Shown: positions 50,771-59,175 of the stretch, piece after piece | Layout of the letters: every line of letters starts with the position of its first letter | Numbering within the stretch: position 1 is the first letter of the stretch | Assembly: GCF_008705135.1 (NCBI RefSeq) | Contig: NZ_CP023694.1 | Coordinates: 5,623,001 to 5,687,000 of the forward strand | Direction of reading: 5' to 3' | Source: Streptomyces coeruleorubidus | GTDB taxonomy: Bacteria > Actinomycetota > Actinomycetes > Streptomycetales > Streptomycetaceae | Length of the DNA stretch: 64,000 bases | Made by a program: the position numbers and the translations under genes | The notes under the pieces: model-generated | The model's database searches: none | Told to the model about the DNA's origin: nothing | Seen by the model: the letters and a program-made list of their open reading frames with translations, nothing else

Positions 50771-51835
50771 ATGACATCCCCGGAGCCGGTGGAAAGCCGG
50801 ACGCAAAACCGGACGCAGGGGCGCAGCGCGCAGACCGCGACGCTCGCCGAGATCGCCCGTGAGGCCGGTGTGTCGGCGCCGACTGTTTCGAAGGTCCTCA
50901 ACGGCCGCGCCGACGTCGCCCCCGCGACCCGGGCCCGTGTCGAGGATCTGCTGCGGGCCCACGGCTACCGGCGCCGCCGGGCCGAGGCGACCCGCTCACC
51001 CCTGATCGACCTGGTCTTCCACGAGCTGGAGAGCGCCTGGGCGCTGGAGGTCATCCGGGGTGTGGAGAACGTGGCCCGGGACGCGGGGCTCAGCGTGGTG
51101 CTGTCGGAGAGCGCGGGGCGGCTCACCCCCGGGCGGACCTGGGCCGACCAGGTCGCCGCGCGCCGCCCGCACGGCGTGGTCCTGGTCCTGTCCGGGCTCG
51201 ACGAGTCGCAGCGGGCGCTGCTGACCAGCCGCGCCATCCCGTTCGTGGTGATGGACCCGGCCGGCGACCCGGGCGCCGACGTGCCGTCCATCGGCGCGAC
51301 CAACTGGCAGGGCGGTCTCGCGGCCACCCGGCATCTGGTCGAGCTGGGGCACCGCAGGATCGGCGCGATCAGCGGGCCGACGCAGATGATGTGCAGCCGC
51401 GCCCGGGTCGACGGCTACCGGGCCGCGCTGGAGACGGCCGGGCTGCCGGTCGACCCCGGGCTGATCGCGAACGGCGACTTCCACCACGAGGCCGGCTACC
51501 GGCTGGGTCTGGAGCTGCTGCGCCGCCCGGACCGGCCGACCGCCGTCTTCGCCGGGAACGACCTCCAGGCGCTCGGGCTGTACGAGGCCGCGCGCGAGCT
51601 GGGGCTGCGCATCCCCGAGGACCTGAGCGTGGTCGGGTTCGACGATCTGCCGGTGGCGCCCCTGGTCGGGCCGCCGCTGACGACCGTACGGCAGCCGCTG
51701 ACGGAGATGGCCGAGGCCGCGGCCAAGCTGGTCCTCGACCTCGGCCGTGAGGCGGGCACCCCGGCTGCCACCCGGGTGGAGCTGGCGACGAGCCTGGTGG
51801 TGCGCAGCAGTACGGCGGCGCCAGCGGGCGGCTGA
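50771..51835 (+). CDS. LacI-family repressor of the xylan-type locus
   Basis: A 354-residue regulator. The HTH (TLAEIAREAGVSAPTVSKVLNG, residues about 24-45, split here only by description) and hinge helix (VEDLLRAHGYRRRR) are followed by a periplasmic-binding-like sugar domain (DLVFHELES; GAISGPTQMMCSRARVDGY; FAGNDLQALGLYEAARE; VVGFDDLPVAPLVGPPLTTV). TACGAT at 50758-50763 lies 7 bases before the ATG, so the mRNA may be leaderless. It sits between GH3 and GH10 genes that share an operator and likely represses both until xylo-oligosaccharide appears. Confidence 0.9.
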   Translation: MTSPEPVESRTQNRTQGRSAQTATLAEIAREAGVSAPTVSKVLNGRADVAPATRARVEDLLRAHGYRRRRAEATRSPLIDLVFHELESAWALEVIRGVENVARDAGLSVVLSESAGRLTPGRTWADQVAARRPHGVVLVLSGLDESQRALLTSRAIPFVVMDPAGDPGADVPSIGATNWQGGLAATRHLVELGHRRIGAISGPTQMMCSRARVDGYRAALETAGLPVDPGLIANGDFHHEAGYRLGLELLRRPDRPTAVFAGNDLQALGLYEAARELGLRIPEDLSVVGFDDLPVAPLVGPPLTTVRQPLTEMAEAAAKLVLDLGREAGTPAATRVELATSLVVRSSTAAPAGG

Positions 51836-51856
51836 CCGCTGACCGCTGTTGCCGTA

Positions 51857-51923
51857 TTGACGGGTGTTCCGAGCGTCTCCACACTGCACCGAAGCCAATC
51901 GGTTGCACCACCGAAACTTTCGG
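51857..51923 (+). promoter_or_regulatory. Xylanase promoter and operator
   Basis: TTGACG (51857-51862), a 17-base spacer, and CACACT (51880-51885) form a plausible sigma-HrdB promoter. The palindrome CCGAAACTTTCGG lies at 51911-51923, about 20 bases after the likely start point, where a bound repressor would block transcription. The same 11-base core occurs twice before the GH3 gene. Confidence 0.65.
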
Positions 51924-51934
51924 AGGCACCCGCA

Positions 51935-53284
51935 ATGAGATCGCTGAGATCGGGCTTACTCGCATCCCTGCTGGCCGGAGTCGTCACGGCCGGCTCCCTG
52001 CTGCTCGCGGCCCCCGTGTCGCACGCCGCCGACGTCCCGCTGCGCGACCTCGCCGAAGCCAAGGACAAGGTCATGGGCACGGCGGTCACCGGCTCGAAAC
52101 TCACCGGCACCTACGGCGAGATCGCCGGGCGCGAGTTCAACTGGCTCACCCCCGGCAACGCCATGAAGTGGGGGTCCGTCGAGCCGAGCCGGGGCAGCTA
52201 CGACTGGGCCGAGGCCGACCAGATCGTGGACTTCGCCGAGGCCCACGACCAGCAGGTGCGCGGCCACACCCTGCTCTGGCACCAGCAGAACCCGGGCTGG
52301 CTGACGAACGGAAGCTGGACCCGGGACCAGCTCAGCGCCATCGTCCAGGACCACATCGCCACCGAGGTCGGCCGCTACAAGGGCCGGCTGGCCGCCTGGG
52401 ACGTGGTGAACGAGCCCTTCAACGAGGACGGCACCTACCGCCGGACCCTCTTCCACGACACCCTCGGCCAGGACTACATCGCGCAGGCCCTCACCTGGGC
52501 CCGGGCCGCCGACCCCGGCGCCAGGCTGTACATCAACGACTACAACGTCGAGGGCGTCAACGCGAAGAGCACGGCCCTCTACAACCTGGTCAAGTCGCTG
52601 AAGGAGCGCGGCGTCCCGATCGACGGAGTCGGGCTCCAGGCCCATCTCATCGTCGGCCAGGTGCCCTCGACGATGCAGCAGAACATCCAGCGCTTCGCCG
52701 ACCTGGGCGTCGACGTGGCGATCACCGAGCTGGACATCCGGATGCAGCTTCCGGCGACGCAGGCGAAGCTGACCCAGCAGGCCGCCGACTACAAGGCGGT
52801 CATGAACGCCTGCGTGGCGGTCGCGCGCTGTTCCGGCGTCACCGTCTGGGGCTTCACCGACTCCGACTCCTGGATCCCGGACACCTTCCCCGGCCAGGGC
52901 GCGGCCACGCCGTACGACGAGAACTACCAGCCGAAACCGGCGTACCACGCCATCGCCGAGGCGCTCGGCGGGACGACGACCCCGCCCACGGGCGCCTGCT
53001 CGGCGACGTACAGCGTCACCAGCCAGTGGAGCACGGGCTATACGGGCCAGGTGCGGATCGCCTGCTCGGGGGCCTCGCTGTCGTCGTGGAAGGCGAACTG
53101 GACGTTCGGCGCCGGGCAGCGGATCGCGCAGGCCTGGAACGCGAGCTGCACGCAGTCGGGTGCGGCGGTGAGTTGCGTGAACGCCTCCTACAACGGGTCT
53201 GTGCCGGACGGTGGTTCGGTCACGTTCGGCTTCAACGGCTCATGGAGCGGGAGCAACCCGGTGCCCGTGGTGACTCTGGGGTGA
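51935..53284 (+). CDS. Endo-1,4-beta-xylanase, GH10 with C-terminal CBM2
   Basis: A secreted xylanase of 449 residues. The signal peptide (RSLRSGLLASLLAGVV onward) is cleaved near SHA-AD (about 31-32). The GH10 barrel covers about 40-345, with acid/base Glu160 in WDVVNEPF and nucleophile Glu265 in AITELDIRM. A short TTTPPTG linker leads to a carbohydrate-binding module of family 2 (about 352-449; CSATYSVTSQWSTGYTGQVR, with paired Cys near both ends). ATG at 51935 has a GGAGG ribosome site formed by the operator's right edge (TCGGAGG). Confidence 0.95.
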   Translation: MRSLRSGLLASLLAGVVTAGSLLLAAPVSHAADVPLRDLAEAKDKVMGTAVTGSKLTGTYGEIAGREFNWLTPGNAMKWGSVEPSRGSYDWAEADQIVDFAEAHDQQVRGHTLLWHQQNPGWLTNGSWTRDQLSAIVQDHIATEVGRYKGRLAAWDVVNEPFNEDGTYRRTLFHDTLGQDYIAQALTWARAADPGARLYINDYNVEGVNAKSTALYNLVKSLKERGVPIDGVGLQAHLIVGQVPSTMQQNIQRFADLGVDVAITELDIRMQLPATQAKLTQQAADYKAVMNACVAVARCSGVTVWGFTDSDSWIPDTFPGQGAATPYDENYQPKPAYHAIAEALGGTTTPPTGACSATYSVTSQWSTGYTGQVRIACSGASLSSWKANWTFGAGQRIAQAWNASCTQSGAAVSCVNASYNGSVPDGGSVTFGFNGSWSGSNPVPVVTLG

Positions 53285-53368
53285 GACCGGACGGAGAAGT
53301 CTGAGAATTTCCGAAGAAAATCGCCCTGGGGGTCCTGCTCGTAATAATTCGGACTTACGTTCCTGCCC

Positions 53369-54412
53369 GTGACAGGACGCGACGGGAGCGGGGACGCGGG
53401 CAGAGCAGTGGGCCGGCGGTCCAGAGCGCTGCGGATCGCCGGCTTCTCCCTCGCGGGTGCGCTGGTGCTGGGCATCGGGGCGGCGGGCTGGGCCTACCGG
53501 CATCTCAGCGACAACATCACCAGCGTCGACATCGACAACGCGCTGGGCGACAACCGCCCGCCGAAGCCGGAGGTCACGCCCTCCTCCTCCGCAGCGGCCC
53601 TGCCCAGCGAGGCGCTCAACATCCTGGTCCTGGGCTCGGACTCGCGCAGCGGCGAGGAGAACCGCAGGCTCGGCGGCGGCGACAGCTCCGGTGCGCGCTC
53701 CGACACGGCGATGGTCGTCCACCTCGACGCCGGGCGCACCGGCGCGACGGTGGTGAGCATCCCGCGCGACACCCTGGTCACCCGCCCCTCCTGCCCGCGC
53801 CCGTCCGGCGGGTCGACGGCCGTCGCGCACCACTCCATGTTCAACAACGCCTACGCGGTGGGCGGTCCGGTCTGTGCGGTCAAAACGGTCGAGGCGGTCA
53901 CCGGCGTCCGCATGGACCACTACATCGAGATCGACTTCTCCGGCTTCGCGAAGCTCGTCGACGCGCTCGGCGGCGTCACCGTCACCACGGACGAGGACAT
54001 CGCCGACGACGACAGCCATCTGCGTCTCAAGGCGGGCACCCACCACCTGGACGGCACCCGGGCCCTCGCCCTGGCCCGCACCCGGCACGGCATAGGAGAC
54101 GGCAGCGACCTGGGCCGCATAGGCCTCCAGCAGAAGCTGGTGAAGGCGCTGCTGGAACAGATCGCCGCGCGGGACCTGCTCACCGACCCGGCGAAGCTGT
54201 ACCGGGTCGCGGACGCCGTGACCGCCGGCCTCACCACCGACACCGGCCTGGACTCCCTCGCCGAGCTGACCCGGCTCGGGCAGAGCCTGAAGGACCTGTC
54301 GGCGAGCGCGGTACGGACGGTGACGATGCCGGTGGTGCGGGCGCCGTCGGATCCCAACCGGGTGGTGGCCGAGGAGCCCGAGGCGCGGGAGCTGTGGGAG
54401 TCACTGCGCTGA
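53369..54412 (+). CDS. LytR-CpsA-Psr family protein
   Basis: LCP proteins transfer anionic glycopolymers from lipid carriers to peptidoglycan. The 347-residue protein has a short basic N-terminus, one membrane helix (about 23-42) and an LCP domain with LNILVLGSDSR, SDTAMVVHLDAG, VVSIPRDTLV, MDHYIEIDFSGFAKLVDALGG and ALALARTRHG, all conserved positions for the lipid phosphate. GTG at 53369 has TTACGT 8 bases upstream, possibly leaderless. Whether it serves a teichoic-type polymer or a capsule is unknown; the PGA-like locus is 38 kb away. Confidence 0.92.
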   Translation: MTGRDGSGDAGRAVGRRSRALRIAGFSLAGALVLGIGAAGWAYRHLSDNITSVDIDNALGDNRPPKPEVTPSSSAAALPSEALNILVLGSDSRSGEENRRLGGGDSSGARSDTAMVVHLDAGRTGATVVSIPRDTLVTRPSCPRPSGGSTAVAHHSMFNNAYAVGGPVCAVKTVEAVTGVRMDHYIEIDFSGFAKLVDALGGVTVTTDEDIADDDSHLRLKAGTHHLDGTRALALARTRHGIGDGSDLGRIGLQQKLVKALLEQIAARDLLTDPAKLYRVADAVTAGLTTDTGLDSLAELTRLGQSLKDLSASAVRTVTMPVVRAPSDPNRVVAEEPEARELWESLR

Positions 54413-54541
54413 CCTGTACAAACGCGCTCGGAAAAATTCTTGGAGAAAAGTCCGGCGAGCGTGTCGATCCGGACGTCTCCCGATCGACGCAGGGGTGAGA
54501 GCGGGGAAAGGCCTCGCTCCGCAGAGCCCCGAGGAGTCACC

Positions 54542-54898
54542 ATGCCGCGCTTTCTCACCCTGATCCGCATCGACGAGAAGAACGCCCCCGCCGAGGGCCC
54601 GAGCCCCGAACTCCAGGAGCGGATGGGCAAGCTCCTGGAGGAGATCACCAAGGCCGGGGTCATGCTCGACACGGCCGGGCTCACCCCGACCGCGGACGGC
54701 AGCCGGGTGACCTGGGAGGACGGGAAGCTGTCCGTCACCGACGGGCCGTTCACGGAGTCCAAGGAGGTCATCGGCGGCTACTCGATCAGCCAGTGCAAGG
54801 ACAAGGCCGAGGCGATCGAGTGGACCAAGCGGTTCCTGTCCCTGCACGAGGACTACTGGACGATCACCGCGGAGGTCCGGCAGATCGCCGAGGGCTGA
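54542..54898 (+). CDS. DGPF/YCII-domain protein linked to an ECF sigma factor
   Basis: A 118-residue cytoplasmic protein of the YCII-related group, with MPRFLTLIRIDE at the start and the motif VTDGPFTESKEVIGGY that names the DGPF family. ATG at 54542 follows a GAGGAG ribosome site. It lies 47 bases upstream of an ECF42-type sigma factor, and this pairing is known to be conserved for the ECF42 group. A role in signalling to, or under control of, the sigma factor is inferred. Confidence 0.9.
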   Translation: MPRFLTLIRIDEKNAPAEGPSPELQERMGKLLEEITKAGVMLDTAGLTPTADGSRVTWEDGKLSVTDGPFTESKEVIGGYSISQCKDKAEAIEWTKRFLSLHEDYWTITAEVRQIAEG

Positions 54899-54945
54899 CC
54901 GGTCCTCCTTGGCCGGAAGGCGCCACGGGTGTCTGATGGTGGGCT

Positions 54946-56361
54946 GTGACCCCGCAGCCCACCGCCGACCCGAGCGGCACCACGGCCGATCCGAGCCGCA
55001 CCACCGCCGGTCCGAGCGGCGCTACGGCCGGCCCGAGCGGCACCGCGGCTGATCCGAGCCGCACAACGGCCGGTCCGAGCGGCGCTACGGCCGACCCGAG
55101 CCGCACCACTACCGACCCGAGCCGCACCCACACAGCCATCGAAACAGTCTTCCGCATCGAGTCGCCCCGCATCATCGCCGGCGTCGCCCGGGTCGTCCGG
55201 GACGTCGGCATCGCGGAGGAACTCGCGCAGGACGCGCTGGTCGCCGCGCTGGAGCAGTGGCCCCGGGACGGGGTGCCCGACAACCCGGGCGCCTGGCTCA
55301 TGGCCACCGCCCGCAACCGCGCCGTCGACCTGGTCCGCCGCCGCGAGAACTACGCCCGCAAGCTGGCGGAGATCGGCCGGGACCTGTCGACGGTGTCTCC
55401 CCCGGAAGAGCCCGCCGACCCGGACGACATCGACGACGACCTGCTCCGCCTGGTCTTCACCGCCTGCCACCCGGTCCTGTCCACCGAGGCCCGCACCGCC
55501 CTCACGCTGCGCCTCCTCGGCGGCCTCACCACGGCCGAGATCGCCCGCGCGTTCCTGGTCCCCGAGCCGACCGTCGCCCAGCGCATCGTCCGCGCCAAGC
55601 GCACCCTGGCGACGCGGAACATCGCCTTCGAGGTGCCCTACGGCCCCGACCGCGAGGCCCGCCTCGGCTCGGTCCTCGACGTCATCTACCTCGTCTTCAA
55701 CGAGGGATACGCCGCCACGGCCGGCGACGACTGGCTCCGCCCGTCCCTGTGCGAGGACGCCCTGCGCCTGGCCCGGGTGCTCTCGGCCCTCATGCCGAAG
55801 GAACCCGAGGTGCACGGCCTGACCGCGCTCCTGGAGTTCCAGGCGTCCCGCACGGCAGCCCGCACGGGCCCCTCCGGCGAACCCGTCCTCCTCAAGGACC
55901 AGAACCGCGCCCGCTGGAACCGCATGCTCATCGGCCGCGGCATCACCGCGCTGGGCAGGGCCGAGGCCGCCTCCTCCGGCACCCCGGGCCCGTACCTCCT
56001 CCAGGCCGCCATCGCCGCCTGCCACGCGCACGCGTACACCTACGAGGAGACCGACTGGTCCCGCATCGCCACTCTGTACGGCGTCCTGGCCGCCCGCTCC
56101 CCGTCGCCGGTAGTCGAACTGAACCGCGCGGTGGCCGTCTCGATGGCCGAGGGCCCGGCCCCCGCCCTGGCCATCGTCGACTCCCTGCTGGCCGACCCCG
56201 CCCTGCGGGACTACCACCTGCTGCCCAGCGTGCGAGGTGACCTCCTGTCCCGCCTGGGCCGCACGGCGGAGGCCCGGGCGGAGTTCGAACGGGCGGCGTC
56301 GCTGACGCGCAACGAGCGGGAAAGGGAACTGCTGTCGCGGCGGGCGGCGGAGCAGACCTGA
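54946..56361 (+). CDS. ECF42-type sigma factor with C-terminal extension and repetitive N-terminus
   Basis: A 471-residue sigma factor. Residues 6-61 are eight 7-residue repeats (TADPSGT type). Sigma region 2 follows (about 64-135: IIAGVARVVRDVGIAEELAQ; NPGAWLMATARNRAVDLVRRR), then region 4 (about 165-225: LTTAEIARAFLVPEPTVAQR) and a long C-terminal domain (about 235-470) with TPR-like helices (VVELNRAVAVSMAEGPA; LGRTAEARAEFERAASL) characteristic of ECF42. No anti-sigma factor lies nearby. GTG at 54946 is the only usable start; no ATG/GTG in frame lies between the repeats and region 2. Confidence 0.9.
   Translation: MTPQPTADPSGTTADPSRTTAGPSGATAGPSGTAADPSRTTAGPSGATADPSRTTTDPSRTHTAIETVFRIESPRIIAGVARVVRDVGIAEELAQDALVAALEQWPRDGVPDNPGAWLMATARNRAVDLVRRRENYARKLAEIGRDLSTVSPPEEPADPDDIDDDLLRLVFTACHPVLSTEARTALTLRLLGGLTTAEIARAFLVPEPTVAQRIVRAKRTLATRNIAFEVPYGPDREARLGSVLDVIYLVFNEGYAATAGDDWLRPSLCEDALRLARVLSALMPKEPEVHGLTALLEFQASRTAARTGPSGEPVLLKDQNRARWNRMLIGRGITALGRAEAASSGTPGPYLLQAAIAACHAHAYTYEETDWSRIATLYGVLAARSPSPVVELNRAVAVSMAEGPAPALAIVDSLLADPALRDYHLLPSVRGDLLSRLGRTAEARAEFERAASLTRNERERELLSRRAAEQT
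54961..55128 (+). repeat. 21-bp tandem repeats (8 units) inside the sigma factor gene
   Basis: Eight 21-base units, each encoding T/A-T/A-A/G... of the form TADPSRT, TAGPSGA or TTDPSRT. The period is in frame, so unit number can change without breaking the gene. Silent and conservative differences between units show it is not a very recent duplication. Confidence 0.9.
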
Positions 56362-56394
56362 CGGCTCCTGCCCACGCGGGGTGCCGGCTCCCGC

Positions 56395-57576
56395 CTACGC
56401 GGGGTGCCCGATGAGCATCGCCGGTGCTCCCGCCACCCGCGTCAGGAACACCGTGGCCGAGTGCCGGCCCTGAGGCTTCACCTTCCTGCGGAGCTCCTCC
56501 GGCTCGACCGCCGAGCCCCGCTTCTTCACCGTGAGGTTGCCGACCTCCCGCTCCCGCAGCAGGGCCTTCAGCTTCTTGACGTTGAAAGGGAGATGGTCGG
56601 TGATCTCGTAGGCGGTGGCGTACGGGGTCGGGTGCAGTGCGTCGGCCGTGACGTACGCGATGGTCGCGTCGAGCAGTCCGCCGCCGACCTCGTCGGCCAC
56701 CTCGGCGACCAGATGGGCCCGGATGACGGCCCCGTCGGGCTCGTAGAGGTAGCGGCCGGGCGGGCGGACCGCCGGGTCGGGCAGGCCGCGGGAGAGCAGC
56801 GTGCGCGGGCCCGGCAGCAGGGTGGCCCGTACGGCCCCGGGCGCGGTGCCGAACCACAGCACCGCCTCCTTCACGTCGCCGCCGTCGGAGATCCACTCGG
56901 CCTCGGCGTCCTCGGGGACCGCCTCGTGCGGGATGCCGGGGGCGATCTTCAGCGCGGCGGCACGAGGGGCGCGGCGGGCGGCGGAGACCGCCCAGGACAG
57001 CGGCGGCGAGTACGCCTCGGGGTCGAAGATCCGGCCCCGGCCGCCGCGCCTGGCCGGGTCGACGAACACGGCGTCGTACCCGGCCGTGTCCACCTCGGTG
57101 ACATCCGCCTCCCGCACCTCGATCAGGCCGGACAGGCCCAGGGCCTCGGCGTTCGCCCGTGCCGCCGCGGCCGTCATCGGATCCCGGTCGACGGCCAGGA
57201 CCCGGATCCCGGCCCGGGCCAGCGCGATCGCGTCACCGCCGATGCCGCAGCACAGGTCGGCGACCGAGGCCACGCCCGCCTCCGCGAGCCGCCGTGCCCG
57301 GTAGGCCGCCACGCTCGCCCGGGTCGACTGCTCGACCCCGTTCGGCGTGAAGAACATCCGCCCCGCGTCCTCGGCCCCGAACTTCACCACCGCCCGCTGC
57401 CGCAGCCGCGCCTGGCCCAGCGCCGCCGACACCAGCTCGGCCGGATGCTCGCGGCGCAACCGGGTCGCGACGGCCAGCTCCCGAGCCGGATCGGTGTCCC
57501 GCACCTCGTCGAGGAGAGCGCGGCCTTCGGGGCTGAGGAGGAGGGCGAGGTCGTTCACCGGATCATTGTCGGCCAC
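56395..57576 (-). CDS. SAM-dependent methyltransferase with THUMP-like C-terminal domain
   Basis: A 393-residue class I methyltransferase. The SAM motif is VADLCCGIGGDAIALARAG (about 103-121), with AVDRDPMTAAAARANAEAL and the FVDPARRGGRGRIFDPE catalytic region. The C-terminal part (about 320-393: TDHLPFNVKKLKALLRER; NLTVKKRGSAVEPEELRRK; GRHSATVFLTRVAG) matches the THUMP-like domain. The RNA or protein target is unknown. The GTG at 57576 (VADNDPVNDLALLLSPEG) is chosen; GTG 57558 is an alternative and neither has a clear ribosome site. It is convergent with the sigma factor gene. Confidence 0.87.
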   Translation of the reverse strand: MADNDPVNDLALLLSPEGRALLDEVRDTDPARELAVATRLRREHPAELVSAALGQARLRQRAVVKFGAEDAGRMFFTPNGVEQSTRASVAAYRARRLAEAGVASVADLCCGIGGDAIALARAGIRVLAVDRDPMTAAAARANAEALGLSGLIEVREADVTEVDTAGYDAVFVDPARRGGRGRIFDPEAYSPPLSWAVSAARRAPRAAALKIAPGIPHEAVPEDAEAEWISDGGDVKEAVLWFGTAPGAVRATLLPGPRTLLSRGLPDPAVRPPGRYLYEPDGAVIRAHLVAEVADEVGGGLLDATIAYVTADALHPTPYATAYEITDHLPFNVKKLKALLREREVGNLTVKKRGSAVEPEELRRKVKPQGRHSATVFLTRVAGAPAMLIGHPA

Positions 57577-58251
57577 GGGTGGTGGGAGTGGTGGGGGTGG
57601 TCTGGGCGGCGGGGTGGTCTGGGCTGGGGTGGCCGTCGGTCCAACTGCGGGGTGCGGGTCGGTCCGGGCCCGGGACACGGACCGATCCGGGCTGGGACGG
57701 GGATCGGGCCGGGATGCGGTTCGGGTTCGGGGCCGGGGATTGCGGTTCGGGTTCGGGCCGGGGATGCGGACCGGACCGGGCCAGGGACGCGGGTTGGTCC
57801 GGGCCAGAGACGCGGACCGGTCCGGGCCAGGGACGCCGGTCGGTCCGCGCCCAGTCCCCCGCGCAGGCCGGGCGCCGAGCTCCTGCTCCGCGGGCGTCCG
57901 CTGCCCCGGCGGCCCCCCTGCCCCCGCTGCCCCGGCTGCGCCGGGAGCGGCGCGCCGGTTCCGGCATCCTGCGGCCCCGCCGGAACTGGGTGGCCGTCCC
58001 GGTGGTCCGCCGTGCCGCGCAGGCCGGCCCGGCCCGGCCTGCGCGGGGGACTGGCCAGCGGCCCGCAGACCGTCGTCCGTGGTCGTCCGCGTGCGCGCCC
58101 GAAGGCCGCCCCCGGCCCGGGTGGACCGGCCTGGTCCGTCCGCCTGCGCGCGGGGCCGGACCAACCGCGTGTGGGCCACTCGGTGGATGGTGCGCCGCCG
58201 GTCGCGGTGTCGGGGCCGATCCGGGAAGGCCGGCTGCGAGGATCCCGCATC
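57577..58251. repeat. Low-complexity intergenic block with 23-bp tandem units
   Basis: About 675 bases without a supportable gene. Three adjacent 23-base units (57768-57790, 57791-57813, 57814-57836; core GGTCCGGGCCAGGGACGC) are flanked by decayed copies from about 57650 to 57860. The remainder is G/C-rich with no codon signal. It separates a methyltransferase gene from two divergent lipoprotein genes and must contain at least one promoter for each. Confidence 0.75.
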
Positions 58252-59175
58252 ATGCGAGCAGTCGTACAAAATGACAAAAGCCGGGCATCTGGCGGTGTGC
58301 GGATCGGCCTCGCGCTGCTCACCCTCGCCGCCATCGCCTCGGGCTGCGCGCAGGGCGACAGCGGCCGGATCCCCCCGGCCGGCGGCCAGCAGCCCCTCGA
58401 CGCGCCCCCGGCCCGCGCGCTCGACTCCTACGCCTCCAAGCTGCGCGCCGCGCACGCCGCACGGATCGTCGCGGCGCAGCGCTGGGGGCTGAGAAGGGTC
58501 CCCCTGACCGCCCCGCCGGCCCCCGTCAAGAAGCCGAGGATCAGGACCCGCGAGGGCTTCGAGGTGGAGGGTCACCGGAGACGGAACCTGCCGCCCGTCT
58601 TCACCACGGTCCCCACCCGGGACAAGGTCGTCTTCCTCACCATCGACGACGGCGCCGAGAAGGACCCGGCGTTCCTGCGGATGATGAGCGAGCTGAAGAT
58701 CCCGTACAGCGCCTTCCTCAGCGGCTACCTGATCAAGGACGACTACCGCTACTTCGAGAAGATGCAGGACGCGGGTGTGGTCCTGAACAACCACACCCTC
58801 CGCCACCGCTACATGCCGGGCCTGTCGTACCGGGCGCAGAAGCGCGAGATCTGCGGCATGCAGCGCCTCATCGGGAAGCGCTACGGCAAGCGCCCGGCCC
58901 TCTTCCGCCCGCCCTTCGGCAGCTACGACAGGGCGACCCTGCGCGCCGCCAAGGCCTGCGGAATCGAATACGTCCCCCTCTGGAACCAGGAGGTCTTCGC
59001 CGACCGCTGGGAGTACCGCGAGTGGGACCGGAAACTGCACCCGGGCGACATCGTCCTCACCCACTTCCGCGGTCGCGGCCAGTGGCAGGGCACGATGCCG
59101 GACATGATCCGCCGTTTCCTGAGCAAGGTCACGGCCGAGGGCTACGCGGTGGGCCGGCTGGAGGACTACCTGTGA
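58252..59175 (+). CDS. NodB-like polysaccharide deacetylase lipoprotein (first of two)
   Basis: A 307-residue exported lipoprotein. A basic start and hydrophobic stretch lead to the lipobox IASGC (Cys about 32), then a linker and a NodB domain (about 120-300). Catalytic motifs are TIDDGAEKD (metal Asp; the first T-x-DDG), NNHTLRHR (two metal His), RPPFGSYD and, near the end, LTHFRGRGQW (catalytic His). ATG at 58252 has a GCGAGGATC ribosome site. Its stop overlaps a second related gene. Substrate is probably peptidoglycan or another N-acetylated glycan. Confidence 0.9.
   Translation: MRAVVQNDKSRASGGVRIGLALLTLAAIASGCAQGDSGRIPPAGGQQPLDAPPARALDSYASKLRAAHAARIVAAQRWGLRRVPLTAPPAPVKKPRIRTREGFEVEGHRRRNLPPVFTTVPTRDKVVFLTIDDGAEKDPAFLRMMSELKIPYSAFLSGYLIKDDYRYFEKMQDAGVVLNNHTLRHRYMPGLSYRAQKREICGMQRLIGKRYGKRPALFRPPFGSYDRATLRAAKACGIEYVPLWNQEVFADRWEYREWDRKLHPGDIVLTHFRGRGQWQGTMPDMIRRFLSKVTAEGYAVGRLEDYL

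Noticed and set aside
57579..58274. A Gly/Arg/Trp-rich plus-strand gene before the first deacetylase
   Set aside because: The sequence follows 23-base non-coding units, lacks a start signal and resembles no protein family.
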